Positions 31,480-43,827 of a stretch of DNA of 64,000 nt are shown in pieces. Within the stretch, counting starts at the first letter, position 1; each line of letters starts with the position of its first letter. A model generated the notes under the pieces. That model saw only the letters and a program-made list of their open reading frames with translations. It ran no database searches and had not been told where the DNA came from. The position numbers were made by a program, and so were the translations under genes. The DNA comes from Campanula takesimana (lineage: Eukaryota > Streptophyta > Magnoliopsida > Asterales > Campanulaceae), in the NCBI GenBank assembly GCA_026119855.1, contig JAOWBW010000146.1, positions 62,001 through 126,000 on the forward strand. The letters are read 5' to 3'.

Positions 31480-31648
31480 CGTTCGTGCGGTTCGCGTGCA
31501 ATACATGTTTTGTGCAGAATTTTCATCCAGATTACGTGCAGCGCACATGCAGTCCAGAATTTTGTGCAGAATTTTCGTGCAGTTCGCGTGCAATACACAT
31601 GCAATGCACGGATTCGTGCAGATTTTTCGTGCAGTTCGCGTGCAGTGC
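31480..31648 (+). repeat. GTGCAG-rich repeats in the leader of C
   Basis: Phrases such as TTCGTGCAGTTCGCGTGCAA, GTGCAGAATTTT and ACACATGCAATGCAC recur about every 20-50 bp in the leader between the PBS and the first pol remnant. Overlapping open frames here are repeat artefacts. Confidence 0.7.
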
Positions 31649-32586
31649 AGATTTCTGAATTTGTGTTTTTCAGACTTGGAGATGCATTGTAGAATACGTA
31701 TTGTTCATGGAATTGGATTTTATGAAGTAATGTATTCTTAATAGAGTTAGACTCTATGAAAGAATTCATTATTCAATATGTATTATACCAAGAGTAGGAC
31801 TCTATGAAAATCCAAAATTCATAATTATATTCACATAGTATCCATTCATTAATTAATTGGATTAATTATACCTTTGTTATGCGCGTTGCTATATGGAAGA
31901 GCCTTCTTGAAAAATTTAAGTCATGTGCCAATCCATTATTAAAACACTTGTGAGTACACCGGATAATTTTGTGCAGGCTACGCCCTAGCGAGGTGCATTG
32001 ATTCTATCAGTGTATGAGCAAGATGAGGAAACAGTGATTCCTATACGTTTATCGTAGTTTGACTTAATTAGGCTATCAAAACAGTTTTTGGTCTAAGGTA
32101 CAAGATGAGATTAAAACATGTTTGACATTGGATGTCTAAAATAATCTCATAAAAGATATAAGAGTCATATATGATATGATTGATAAGAGTTATCTACCTA
32201 AATAACTTGGTTTTGAGCAGTCGTGCCCTAGCTGACTCAAAATTGGGTGAAATATGGATCTTAACCCACATAAGTTATATTATACAATTGTTGTATATGA
32301 AGGTTATATAATTTAGTGGGAGTATTTATGAAATACAATAATTATCTCTTAAATGATTGGTATGAAATATAGGTTTATATTTATTTGCATATTTGTGTAG
32401 AATTTTGTCTTAAACTTTAATTATGTTTGTTACTGCGATCTGTTCTTGAAAGGACAAAGTTAAAAGGAGAATGAAATTAATTTCTTTGATTGGATCATGA
32501 GCTTAAGAATTGTTCTAAAAGCAAGAACGGAAATTATATATTCTTAATAATCCTAAGTAACCTAAATTGCAATATTAATTTGATTA

Positions 32587-32845
32587 GGTCGAACTCCATT
32601 TTCATCCATTGTACTTTCAAGTGTGTTTCACTTTAAGCATTATACTTTTTTTCTTTCAAAAATACCATTGTACTTTGGGAAACGTATCATTTTTACCCCA
32701 AAATCGCGGATTGAAGCACGGATTAGTTGCAGATTTAGTCACGGATACATTTTCCAAACTACAATGGTATTTTTGGAAGAAAAAAAGTATAATGGTAAAA
32801 ATGAAATATCATGTAAAGTACAATGGATGAAAAGGGAGTTTGCCC
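32587..32845. mobile_element. Hairpin MITE inside element C
   Basis: Inverted ends: GGTCGAACTCCATTTTCATC on the left against GGGCAAACTCCCTTTTCATC on the right (complement), both continuing CATTGTACTTT. The ends resemble those of the MITE at 24775-25083 (TCCATTGTACTTT...GTGTTTC), so both belong to one family or superfamily. Confidence 0.7.
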
Positions 32846-33299
32846 ATATGATTAATATATTCCGTAGGATCATCAAAATTTAATTTGATTAACTTGTTAA
32901 TGATCTTAGATTCATGAATAAATTATTTATTCTTGGTTTTGATAATCATGATGATTCGATCACCATGAACACCAAATCCTAATTGAATCAAGGAAAGCAA
33001 TTTTAAAGTAAATTTTGAAAATTTAAAATATACCGATTTTATGATAAATATTTTGAATTAATAAAATTGTCAAATGGCTGGTTTTAGAAACCGTGTTTCC
33101 TGAAATTAAATGTCAGTTTTAAAATTAATCTGGGATTGAATCTAGTTTCAAATGGCTGGTTTTCGAAACCATGTTTCCTGAAAAGTGATAACAATTCAGA
33201 ATTCAGAAAACTGAAATCAGAATCCTGAATTGTTCTTGATTGCTGAAATCAGTTAAATTGATGAGACATGAAATTTAGAAACAAGACTACAGATCCATA

Positions 33300-33410
33300 A
33301 ACAAATGTGGATGCCTTTTGGCTTAGTTTCGGCCATATGGACTGTTATCTAAGTTTCTGAATGATGTACGGAATTGTGGATGCTTTTTGGCTTAGTTTCG
33401 GCCGTACAGT
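33300..33410 (+). repeat. Duplicated TTTTGGCTTAGTTTCGGCC segment
   Basis: GTGGATGCCTTTTGGCTTAG followed by TTTCGGCC occurs twice, about 67 bp apart. The same duplication appears inverted at 62655-62760. Confidence 0.75.
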
Positions 33411-33717
33411 TTGTGTTCTCAATATCTGAACTATCATGCAGAAAGATGTTGATCTAAGTCGAAAATTTGATTTTTGACTTCCTGAATTTCTAAAAGGAAA
33501 GAGGATTAAAAGATAAAGGTAAGACAAATGTTGTCAAACCTAAAGGAAATAATTGTGGCTAAAATTATAACTCTAAATAATGTAATTTTGTAATATGGCA
33601 ATTGGATTGACCATTTAAAATTGCAATCAAAATTTTGTATGATCAAAGAAAGTGAATGGTAGTGAGACTACCACTTCGGACATTTGTGTTATAAGATTAA
33701 TCTTTTTACTTTTAATT

Positions 33718-36180
33718 ATTGGGTATTGGATACCGGATGTGGATCCCATATTTGTATAAATGTGCAACAATTAATAAGTAGAAAGACTACTTATGAGAGG
33801 TAAAGTTAATCTACGAATGGTAATGAAGCAAGAGTTGCAATATTGTTCGTAGAACACTTATGAAGTGACTTTACTCATTAAGTAGAAAAAATTATTTTTT
33901 TATAAGATAATGAAGGATATTTATTTCTTATTTAGAATAAGAAAAATGTTTTATTTATTATGATTTGCTTTATTGTATTGTTAAATCATATAAATAAAGC
34001 TTATATCCTAAACCTTGAAGAACAAAATAATAAATAAGGCTATAACATAAATAATTAAATTCTCAAGGCATTATAGTTTTGATCAAATAAATGAGAGACG
34101 CATATCTAAAAATTCCATGGGACGGAGTTTTAAAGTCATACGATTTTGAATCATATGATTAATGCAAATCTTATTTACATGGATTAAGACATCTTATACT
34201 AGGAGTAGTAAAAGGGCTAGTAACTTTTAGACCTAATACATGTTGATGTATATGGTGCATTAAGTGGCAATGCTAAAAGAGGATTTTGGTACTACTTGGC
34301 AAAACTATTCAAAGATTCCTATTCGATATCGATGATGAATAATTGAACCAAGTATTTAACAATCATCTTTAAGATTGTAAAATTGTTTCACAATTAACTC
34401 CACAAAGAACACCATTTTGGAATGATGTGTCTACATTGAGGTATAGAACCTTATTGGATATGGTTCATTAGATGATAAAAGTCAAATTGATCTTCCATTA
34501 TTTATTTTGGGGTTATGCATTGGAAACCGCTATAATTACACTAATTTGAGTTCCATCAAAATAGGTTCAAAGGTACCATATGTGATATGGAATGAAAGAA
34601 AACCCGGTTTGTCTTTCATGAAGATTTTAGAAAGTGAAACTTTTGCGAAAAGACTTGTTTGAAACAAGCTCATACTTAATCTAATAAATGTATTTTTATG
34701 GGATATCCTAAGGAAACTTGAGGATATTATTTTACTTCTAAGAAACAAATTGTTTTTTGGAAATGGTGCTTTTCTAGATAAATTGTTTATCTCTAAAAGA
34801 ACCAGTGGGAGTAAAATATATCTCGAATGGTTCGAGATCTAGAAAATAACATAGAACCTTAGATGGAAGTTGAACAAAATTTCGCAAGAAGTTGTGAAAA
34901 TTCGTTTAAGTTACACAAGTTACTTGCATATATGATTGGATACAACTTATAATAAGAAATATTGGATTTCTCGTAATAGAAAGTATTGATGTAAAGTTCA
35001 TTTAGAATGACATATTTACCACCTATCAAAATGCAATATCCGCTCCATATTTAGATTAATGACTTGGAGTCATAGAATCTAAAATGCAATCCATGTATAA
35101 TAATCAAGTTTGGAACTTGATCATTCTAACCCAAGGTGTAAAAACCAAATGATGAAATTAAGTTTTCTTGGAGAAAACTAACATGGGTAGCAATTGCGGA
35201 AATCCATGGGATGGGTTGAAGCGAGCTTCTTGGAGTTGAAACAATCATTTTGATGAAGTATTCAAATCGTTTGAAATTCATCAAAGATGAGACTTGTGTT
35301 TGCTAGAAAATTAGTGGGAGCATAGTCTTGTTCCTAGTCTTATATATGTGGATGACATATAATTCATTTGAAAGAGTTTCTTAATGAAAGACTTTGGAAG
35401 AAGCCGCTTACATCCTTGAAATTAATATCTATTGATATAAATCTAGGAAATTGATTAGTTTGTGTCAAAGTACTTATAAAGACAAAGTACTGAATTGTTC
35501 AGTATGCAAGACTCTTGGAGAAGAACTTGCAAGGTTTTCTAATGACAGTGTTCTTGGCAAGACTTAGTCTTAGTGGAAGACTAATGAGCAAGAATACATG
35601 AATAAAATTCCGTATGCTTCGGCAATTGGATCTATCATGTATGTCATATTATGTACTTAGACGGGATAACTCATATACTTAGAGTATGATGAGAACAAAC
35701 TAATCATATCCTAGTGAAAGTCACTAGATAGTGGTCAAGAATGTCCTTATGTACTTGAGAAGAACTAAGGATGCATTCATGATGGTTGTTGGCATGGGAG
35801 ATGATCTAATAAATGGTTACATAGACGCTTGCTTCCACATCGACAAGGATAATAAAGGTCTCATTATGGACATACGTTTAAAGTAAGTGCTATTAGTTGG
35901 AACAGTTCCAAGCAAATACACTATAAACAATTCTACAAATAAAATTGAGTATTTAGTTACAAGAGTTGTAGCTAAGGGAGTTGTTTGAATATAGATGAAA
36001 TAGAAATAGTTTCTAGTACTACTAATCCCATGGAACTTTGTTGTGAAATAATGGTTATTGCACAAGCTAAGGTGCCAAAGGCTCATCTATGATCCAAACT
36101 CACACTCAGACGTCTCCATCTCTACGAGAAATCATTGACGTGGGAGATGTCAAAATATGCAAAATACCTTATGATGATAA
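33718..36180 (+). pseudogene. Decayed Ty1/copia pol of element C
   Basis: No long frame survives, but copia landmarks are in order. The protease phrase is YWVLDTGCGSHICINVQQL (33717-33773). Integrase onset is DVYGALSGNAKRGFWYY (about 34230-34295). The RT catalytic phrase LYVDDI lies near 35341-35360, with a stop straight after it. PYASAIGSIMYV follows at about 35607-35645, then the RNase H phrase KIEYLVTRVVAKG (about 35942) and the end REIIDVGDVKICKIPYDDN (about 36127-36185). Frames change repeatedly between these points. These domains would together reverse transcribe and insert the element; none can be functional here. Confidence 0.75.
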
Positions 36181-36275
36181 CAAGGTTAATCTACCTAGAT
36201 AAGATCCTCCACATGCTATTATGATGGTCATAAGCTAAGCTCAATGATATTGGATACGCATTTATTGGGCCTAAT

Positions 36276-36288
36276 GCAAGTGGAAGAT
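36276..36288 (+). other. Polypurine tract of element C
   Basis: GCAAGTGGAAGAT directly before the 3' LTR start. Confidence 0.7.
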
Positions 36289-37845
36289 TGTTGGAGATTA
36301 TGCCCTAGACCCTTGAGAAAGGCCTTATGTTACATCATGTTCTCATTTGTTATGGAGATAACAACCTTGGATTATTATCTGTTTTGTATGTTTCATATTA
36401 TAATCCCCGTCCCTAGTACTTATAAAGAACAAGTATAAGTTTAATCGATGATCATATGATGATCATGTGTATGTGATACAAATTAAATTTATGGGTACTC
36501 GTTGGTGAACAAGTACTGGACATGACCCACCTATGAGATTTATGTCATGGTCAAGTGTCATAATTAAATCTCATATAGTTATATCATTTGATATCCTTAG
36601 ACCTGAGATTATCATGGTCTTCCACATGATGAACATTATGTTTGACAAAGTCAACCGCTACCCTTAACCAGGTAGTCATAAAGACTATGATTGGCATAAT
36701 CGGATTCTTGTAGGGAAGAATGATTAGTCAAGATGGAATTTGTCCCTCCCTAAAGAGAGATATCTGCTTAGGCCACTCGTAGAGTGAGATTGATGAAATG
36801 CGTGGCCACGCTCAAATGAATTGATGTGATCAATATCATTTGCTCATAATCAATCTACTCGGGATCGAGAAAGCATTGAACGATGTAAGTTGACGTGGAC
36901 CATGACTTATGTTCAATATGATATCGCGTGACAAAAGGATTTTGATATGTTCTATGAGGATAACAAACTTCGTTAAGTTATATTAATTGGGTAGTCATGA
37001 TGGCTTGCTAGAATCTGCTCATGACTTATGGGTTTGACCTTGGTTTGACTCATTACCAACTTAATATAATCCTATGGGGTCACACACAAAAGAACAAATT
37101 TATCAAAAGGCTAGAAATTGGAAAAGCTAAAAATACTTGCAGGTTCGGCCCAAATGGCACGACCGTGCCGTTATGTGCGCACGACCGTGCCAAATAGCAC
37201 GACCGTGCCAGTTCACAAGCTCGACCGTGCTAATATTCGCCTGGGAAGATTTTGGTCGGAATAATTGGCATGGCCGTGCCACTTTGTGAGTACGACCGTG
37301 ACAGAGTCCCTGGAGGCGGTTTTTGCTAGTTTAATTGGGTGACGGGATTTAGGTCTTCTAGGTCATTAAGGGTTAATGACTAGGGACTATAAATACATCT
37401 TTTCACCAGCCATTAAACTAATGCAACCCAATATGTTTGAGAAACATAATTCTTGATCCAAGATTGAGAATCAAAGATCAAGAACGCATAATATTCATAT
37501 ATCGTTTAAAGATTAGAAAAGCGTGTTTTCTAATGGGTCTAGAAATCCAGATCTAGAATGGTTCTAGATATTCGTTCGCGTGTGGATAAACAAAGAGGGT
37601 GCTTCCTTTAGTATCTCAAGTTCATGTTCCTGTGATCCTGATCCGAAGAACGCGAATAACGAGGAAATCAAATCTTAAAACTTGAAGATTTAAAGATCCA
37701 AAAAATTTTAAAACGCTCAACAACGGTTAGTATTCTAAATTCATCTTGTTATTAATTTAATTATCATGAATGGATCTTGGGGTTTAGGGTTTTGTTGATA
37801 TTAAATTGCCGTCTTCCGCTGCACAAGGACCCTCAAAACCCAACA
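36289..37845 (+). repeat. 3' LTR of element C
   Basis: Matches 29581-31135 with few differences by eye. The right edge is fixed by the TTTAC duplication at 37846-37850. Confidence 0.93.
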
Positions 37846-38319
37846 TTTACTCCTTACTCAGTCGTGGACACATTCCCTCTTTCTGGCTTGGGTACTTCTA
37901 AGGGTGTAGCTAGCACGGTTCTAACCACGGTTTACTTGGACTGGTACAAGCAGACTATGGGACAGACTCAGTGGTTTATTGAGGAGAGGCGTGAGGCCAT
38001 CCTCGGAGGGGAGTGCGACACTAGTAGGATTTTGAGAGAGACTGAGGCTGTGGCGAGTGGGCACAACTAAACTGGAGATACTGTTGAGGACTATCAGGCT
38101 CTGGCCGAGAGGAGGATGGCCGTAGTCCCTAGGATCAAAGCACGAATAGAGGATTTCCAAGGTTGGTCTGCAGCTGACGCGGCTTTGAAGGCAGCCGGGC
38201 TTATTGAGGAAACTGGGAGAGTTCCCGAACATGGAAGGAGGGAGACCGAGATTTTTTACGTGAAGAAGAAGAAGACTCGAAGAAGCAAAAGGAAGAAATG
38301 GAAAGGTGAGGAGCATTGA
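37846..38319 (+). pseudogene. DUF7745-like antisense gene of D, 3' part
   Basis: Resumes directly after element C and its duplicated TTTAC. The first frame, FTPYSVVDTFPLSGLG, VYLDWYKQTMGQTQWFIEE and AILGGECDTSRILRE, runs to a stop at 38068-38070. A second part (38116-38319) in a related frame encodes MAVVPRIKARIEDFQGW, LIEETGRVPEHGR and a basic tail KKKKTRRSKRKK. This is a plausible C-terminal region of the DUF7745-like protein: a YNEWW-like start and charged helices. It ends about 390 bp from the end of integrase on the other strand. Confidence 0.45.
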
Positions 38320-38711
38320 TGGCCCTATTGTCATGACTATCCACTATTGTCATTGCAGACACATTAGTTTACTTTGTGTTTTTTAGCATGTTAGTTTGAG
38401 TCGAGAGTAGACCATGCTTGAACTCATCGAAGAAGTGTTTTAACTGTAGTGACAATGGTTGCTTATCTTTGATCTCTCTAAGGCTATGTTTGCATCTGTG
38501 TGAAGCCTCTTTTTGGATTTTATTTATTTTTAAGACCGGAGCAATAATTGGCTGCCTACGTTCCCCTTTCACAAATAGGACTAAGGGGATCAGGTCATCG
38601 TAGTTATTTTCCATGAATCACGGTGCGACCCTATTTTTTCTCTAGACCGCCTAAACGGGTTTTTGGTCTAGGTGGGTATATTCTTTTAGCACCTAAAGTA
38701 TAGCTCTTTTT
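38320..38711. terminator. Convergent 3' region of D with conserved hairpin
   Basis: Between the antisense gene and integrase. At 38628-38680 lies ACCCTATTTTTT, then TCTAGACCGCC, a short loop, CGGG and GGTCTAGG, which can fold into a stem. The same arrangement occurs twice in A at 14762-14900, although these elements differ widely elsewhere. A role as 3'-end or barrier element for convergent transcription is inferred. Confidence 0.5.
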
Positions 38712-39863
38712 TTAGGCAAAGTAGCGGCGGAGCTTATCACCGTTGATCGGGTGCATAAAAGGATTGCCATCCAAATCCGCGAGTCTCATTGCGCCTCCCG
38801 AAAAGATCTCTTGTACCACAAAGGGGCCGATCCATACGGGTTCCCACTTTCCATCGGAGTTAGACCTACCCGGGGGTTTCTCCTTAAGAACCAAATCTCC
38901 TACCTGAATCTCTCTGGGCTTCACTTTTTTATCAAAGGCCTTCACCATTCGTCCTTGGTAGGCATGGATATGTTCCATCGCTTTCAGACGGCGCCTTCCA
39001 GTAAGGCCAAATCATCATGTCGACTCCGGAGCTAGTATACCTCGTATATTTTGTTTTCTAACAAGATTCTTAATGATGGGACCTCCAACTCGGCCGGGAG
39101 CATGGCTTCCATCCCATAAGTCAAAGCAAAAGGGGTTTCCCCAGTGGCAGTCCTGATTGAAGTTCGGTAGCCCCAAAGTGCTAGGTGTAGCTTTTCAGGC
39201 CAATCTCTACCCCCGTATTGCCATTTTTCTAATAATCCTCTCAAGTGTTTTATTGGCGTCTTCCACTGCGTCATTGGTTTGAGGCCTATAGGGGGAAGAC
39301 TTGTGGCGAGTGACTCAGAACTCCTCCAACAATCGGTCGCAGTCGCCTTCGAAGTGTGAGCCATTATCTGTGAAGACCTTGTATGACTTGGCTTCGACCC
39401 ATTTTGTGAAGTAATCCACGGCTACCAAAGCAAATTCATGACCATTGATCCCAGGTGGAGAGATCTTTCCAATGATTTCAATTCCCCAAGTCGAGAAAGG
39501 CCACGGGGTTGTCATCCAGTACAAATGATGAGGCGGCAGGTGATTGAGGTTGGAGAACCGTTGGCATTTATCACACCTCTTCACAAATTGTATGCAATCG
39601 GTTTCCATCGAGATCCAAAAGTACCCCATTCGCAAGATGACTTGCATTAGGGCCCGAGATTTTATGTGAGGACCGCACACCCCACCATGGACTTCTTTCA
39701 TGAGCTCTCTTGCCTTTTCTGTGCTTATACATCTTAGGAGGAGGCCCTGGTGACGTTTCTTATAGAAGATGTCTCCTAAGATGACATAGTGAGATGCTAA
39801 CCGTTTGAGAGCCGTCATGCCTTTAGCCTTAATTCCATTCTTGTATTCGCCCTTTTCATTCAT
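38712..39863 (-). pseudogene. Integrase of element D, broken
   Basis: Three frame pieces. The N-terminal part (39315-39863) has YWMTTPWPFSTWGIEIIGK, where the usual catalytic Asp (WGID) is Glu. It then runs SYKV directly into FTDNGSHFEGD, so about 30 residues between the first two catalytic sites are deleted. The third catalytic region is present only out of frame (39032-39364), followed by GYRTSIRTATGETPFAL. The C-terminal domain (38712-38978) has EIQVGDLVLKEKPPG, WIGPFVVQEI and NGDKLRRYFA. It cannot be active. Confidence 0.85.
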
Positions 39864-39978
39864 GAAGGAAGCTTCCCCTTCTTTGAGGAACCGGTAGATC
39901 TGGTTGTACCATGGTTCTTCTACCTTTTCCTTTGGGAATTTCTACCAAGGAGGCCAAGGTGTCCAATGCATCCGCAAA

Positions 39979-40719
39979 TCAGTTCCGATCTCTCGATAAG
40001 TAATGGAAGCTAACTTCTTTGAATTGGGCCATAAGTTCCTCCATGTGGGAATGGTATTTTTGCAGCCCCGGGTCCAACGTCTTCCATTTGTTGGACACTT
40101 GGTTGATGATCAAGGCTGAATCCCCATATATTAACCCAGCCGTGCATGCTTCATATTTGGAGGCATTATTAGTCACAACGAAGTTCAATTTGATGGTGAT
40201 GGGCGTGTGCTCATCCTTAGGATCAACCAAGAGCATACCAATGTCGTTCCCCCTCTTGTTCGCGGCACCATCGATGAACAATTGCCATTTGTTTTCGCTT
40301 TCGAGAGCGAAAATTCCTTCGTCGGGGAATTGTGGTTCGGGTTCCTTTTCTTCATTACTTGGGAATTCCTCCAAGTGTTCGGCCATGACACTCCCTTTGA
40401 TTGCTTTCCTCACCACATAGATAATATCATATTCCGCTAGGAAGAAGGACCATTTGGCAAGTCTCATTGATAATGATGGATTTTCCAATAAGCATTTGAT
40501 GGGATCTATCTTGGAGATGAGCTTTATTGAGTGCGACTGCATGTAATGCTTTAGCTTCCTTACAACCCATACCAACCCGGCACAGGTCTTTTCGATGGCG
40601 GAGTAGTTGAGCTCGCTTCCTTGCAACTTTCGACTCATAAAGTAGATGGCGTTTTCTACCTTTGAATCTTTCTTCTCTTGGGCTAACATGGCTCCCACCG
40701 ATGTGTAGGTTACCATCAA
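39979..40719 (-). pseudogene. Dual RNase H region of element D
   Basis: First RNase H remnants: VGAMLAQEKKDSKVENAIYF, then SELNYSAIEKTCAGLVWVVRKLKHYM. The tether follows: SMRLAKWSFFLAEYDIIYV and GSVMAEHLEEFPS. Then the archaeal-like second RNase H: WQLFIDGAANKRGNDIGMLL, YEACTAGLIYGDSALIINQ and FHYLSRDRN. The second domain identifies the Tat lineage. Its segment between YEACTAGL and GDSALI is shorter than usual. This domain order confirms what is deleted in element A. Confidence 0.82.
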
Positions 40720-41793
40720 GTATAGCAGGAGAGGCTTATCTTTGTGCGGAGAGCAAAGGATTGGTGGATGGGTAAGGTAGGCTTTTATTTCCTCAAAATC
40801 CCTTTGGCAATCATCATTCCATTCAACCTTGGCGTTCTTTCTTAAAAACTTAAAGATGGGCTCACATAATGGGGTGAGTTGGTTTATGAAATGGCTGATG
40901 TATTACAACCGTCCTATGAAAGCTTTCACCTCTGTTTGGGTGTGGGGCGGCCTCATCTCCACAATTGCCTTAATCTTTTAGGGGTCAACCTCAATGCCAT
41001 GTTCGGTAACCATATATCCCAAAACTTTGCTACGGGAGACTCCAAAAGTGCACTTGGCGGGGTTGAGTCTCATGGAGTGCTTCCTTAGCCTATCGAAGAA
41101 CTTCCTCAAGTTGATCAAATGCTGTCCATCAGCACCCTTGGAATGGATGATCATATCGTTAACATACACCTCTATCTCTTTATGGATCATATCATGGAAG
41201 AGTGCGGCCGCGACCCTTTGGTAGGTAGCCCCAGCGTTTCTTAACCCAAAAGGCATCACAATGTAACAAAAGGTCCCCCACGGGGTGGTGAAGGTGGTAT
41301 TTTCTTGGTCTTCCTCGGCCATCTTAATCTGATTATATCCGGCAAAACCGTCCACAAAGGATTTGACCTCAAAGCTAGAGGTTGTGTCCACCATCATATC
41401 GATATTCGGGAGAGGGAAGTCATCCTTAGGGCTTACTTTGTTAAGGTCCCTAAAGTCAACACAACATCAGACCTTTCCATTGGCCTATGTGACTGTTACT
41501 ATGTTGGAAAGCCATGAAAGATATTCTATCACCCTTATAAACCTGACTCGGAGTAACTTCTCAATCTCTTCTTTGACCTGTAAGGACCATTCCAGTTTGA
41601 TTCACCATAGTTTTTGCTTAACTGGTTTCACCTCGGGGTCTATGGGAATTCTGTGTTCCACAATGGAAGCATCCAATCCTGGCATATCCTTGTAAGACCA
41701 TGCAAACACATCCACATACTCTTTGAGAAACCGAATCAAGGCCTTCCTCTCGGCCCTTTTGAAGTAGCTACCAATTTGTCTCTTTCGGTTCAT
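40720..41793 (-). pseudogene. Reverse transcriptase of element D, broken
   Basis: The N-terminal part (41602-41793) has FAWSYKDMPGLDASIVEHRI. The central part (40978-41397) has SFEVKSFVDGFAGYNQIKM, FGLRNAGATYQR and the catalytic box EVYVNDMIIHSK, in which the first Asp of YVDD is Asn. KCTFGVSRSKVLGYMV follows. Stops and frame changes lie in between (about 41400-41600) and after 40978. The Asp-to-Asn change removes a metal-binding residue needed by all RTs. Confidence 0.82.
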
Positions 41794-41817
41794 CCGTAGT
41801 TCCCAAATTCACCTTAG

Positions 41818-42606
41818 TCAAAACTTCTTCGGCAGCTTGGGCACGGTTTTCCTCTCGGTCAATAACCTACTTTGAAAGTTTTTTTTAATGTATTGTTCAT
41901 TTAGTGTGTCTGCATTAGTAGGTAGTTCATCATTAACTGTTTTTAAATTATTAGTTAATTTGTCATCTAATAAATTGGCAATGAGGGGATACTCGGAAAG
42001 GTCTATGATTTCATTCAAAGCGAAGGGGAATACAACATTGGCTACAAGTCCATAGTCCTCGGGTGTGAGGCCCTCGGAGGAAGAGAAAGACTCAAATTCG
42101 AACATAAGGGATTGGGGGGACTCGACTATATTGGGCCCTACGACATTTGACTCTAGGGGACGGGGAGCGAATCCAAGCTTTGTGGTCATCTCCTCCTTTC
42201 TAGCCATCGGTCCGGAGAGAGTTACCCTGTTCTTTAGGGGCATAATATTTGGTCCAACCAGAGTGCGGAGATCGAAGGCCTCATGGGACCCATCCTCGAG
42301 CGTAGCAACCATTGCATCCACGGAGTTGATCAAGTTCGGGACAACCATTTCTTCCCCAAACATCCTTTGCATCGCCAAACCATTCCATTCGTCTTCCGTT
42401 GCTTCCTTCTCAACACTTATAGGGGTCACTTCCTCAAATTCTGATTCACCAACCTTACCCCAAATGGGTTCTTCTTTTCTGGTTACTTCGCCAATTTTGG
42501 ATTCTCCCATAGACAAGGCCTCAAATTGTTTCACAACCTTGGGGACCCATTTGAAGACATACTCGTGTTTAATTATAGTCTCGGTGGGACCGAGCATCTT
42601 AGGCAT
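41818..42606 (-). pseudogene. Polyprotein linker between protease and RT of D
   Basis: Long open frame rich in E, with VFKWVPKVVKQFEAL, EATEDEWNGLAMQRM and a D/E/L/N-rich end. No domain recognised. The position and acidic character match the linker in element A (17879-18373). Confidence 0.5.
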
Positions 42607-42699
42607 ATCGAGGAATGTCTCCTTATGGGATTGCCGGTTATTCCCTGGGACCTTCTAAGATCCTCTTGTAACTTGTCCCAATTGGTAATCATTGACGGC

Positions 42700-43827
42700 C
42701 TATTTGTATCTGAGGCCTCGGTTTGGGACTCCTCCCTTCAAAAAGTAATGACTCATATCAAAGGTATAAGGGCAGATACTAGGAGCCTTGTACGGAATTC
42801 CTCGAGCCTTGGATTGGTTTTTCTTTCGGGCCACTTCTTTATCCATTCTCACGTCTTTGGGAGTTGGTTTGTATCCTAAGCCATGGAGTGTCTTTTGCTC
42901 TTTGACCTCAATAATCTTATGGGTACCTTGGAGCTTTCTCCCAAGACCAAGCCCCGGAAGGTAGCGTATTAGGCGCATCATTTTCATGGAGGGAGGGATC
43001 CTATCCTTTGTGAGTGTAAGGTCCACACAACAAACTTGGGCTTTAGGAGGTATTTCTGTGAAGCCGGTCAAGATCATGCCATTCTCCTCGTGCTTGATTT
43101 CTAGCATGGGAATTCCATTGGTGTTGGTCCCATCGGTAGTGACATTATCCCCATAAATGATTGTGAGGTTGTTCCTTTGCACATACTTCACACATTGGTG
43201 GAGAGTAGAAGCTACTCCATTGACCTTATGGAGCCAAAGGCGGCCCAGCAAGGCGGTGAAAGAGATGGGAATGTCAAGCACTTGAAAATCCGTGGGCATC
43301 ATTTGCTTTCCAAACCAAAGATTTTAGGTAACCACTTCCAAGACGAATCGGGCGGTGGAGTCATAGGCTTTGACCGTGATTGTAGAAGGCCTCATGTTGG
43401 CGACTTTAAGGCCGAGTAGATCCATCATTTTAGCCAGGAGAACATTCATAGCAGAACCATTGTCAACCAAAACTTATGGGAGGCGGCGCTCATCCAATTG
43501 GACCGTGATGTATAGGGCCTCATTGTGGTTGGCTCCAAATTTTGGTAATTCCAATTCCATGAAGGTGATGACATTCTCGTAATGAACATTCCCAATCATT
43601 TTCACGGCTTCTTCGGGAGTAGCCGTGGTGGGTACCATGGTCTTGGCCAAACACTCTTCCAATTTGAGTTTATGGGGATAAGATGAAATGAGAAGAGACC
43701 ATAAGGAGATGTTGGCTTGGGTCTTTTTGAGTTGGGTGAGAACGGGATCTTCTTTCTCGAGGTCTAGGACTTCCGTTTCCTTAACATATGAAGGAGGTAT
43801 GCTATGGTGTTCCGGTGGTGGGGGCAA
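42700..43827 (-). pseudogene. Aspartic protease region of element D
   Basis: LTQLKKTQANISLWSLL and NVITFMELELPKFGANHNEA (43474-43827) lead to the active-site phrase VDNGSAMNVLLAKM near 43430-43475, then FQVLDIPISFTALLGRLWLH and a C-terminal part with LPGLGLGRKLQGTHKI (42700-43302). The frames are separated by stops near 43324 and 43475. The family releases the polyprotein parts. Confidence 0.75.

Larger units (their letters stand above)
29581..37845 (+). mobile_element. Element C: decayed Ty1/copia retrotransposon
   Basis: 8.3 kb, plus strand, with TTTAC duplications and LTRs of 1555 and 1557 bp. It has a tRNA-Met PBS and a PPT. Pol is recognisable only in short phrases in the copia order protease, integrase, RT, RNase H. 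It inserted into the antisense gene of element D. The LTRs remain very similar although the interior is badly decayed, so the element may have been degenerate, or mobilised in trans, before insertion. It also carries a MITE at 32587-32845. Confidence 0.9.

Noticed and set aside
31469..31769. Overlapping open frames on both strands near 31.5 kb
   Set aside because: Cys/Arg-rich peptides are products of the GTGCAG repeats in the leader of element C.
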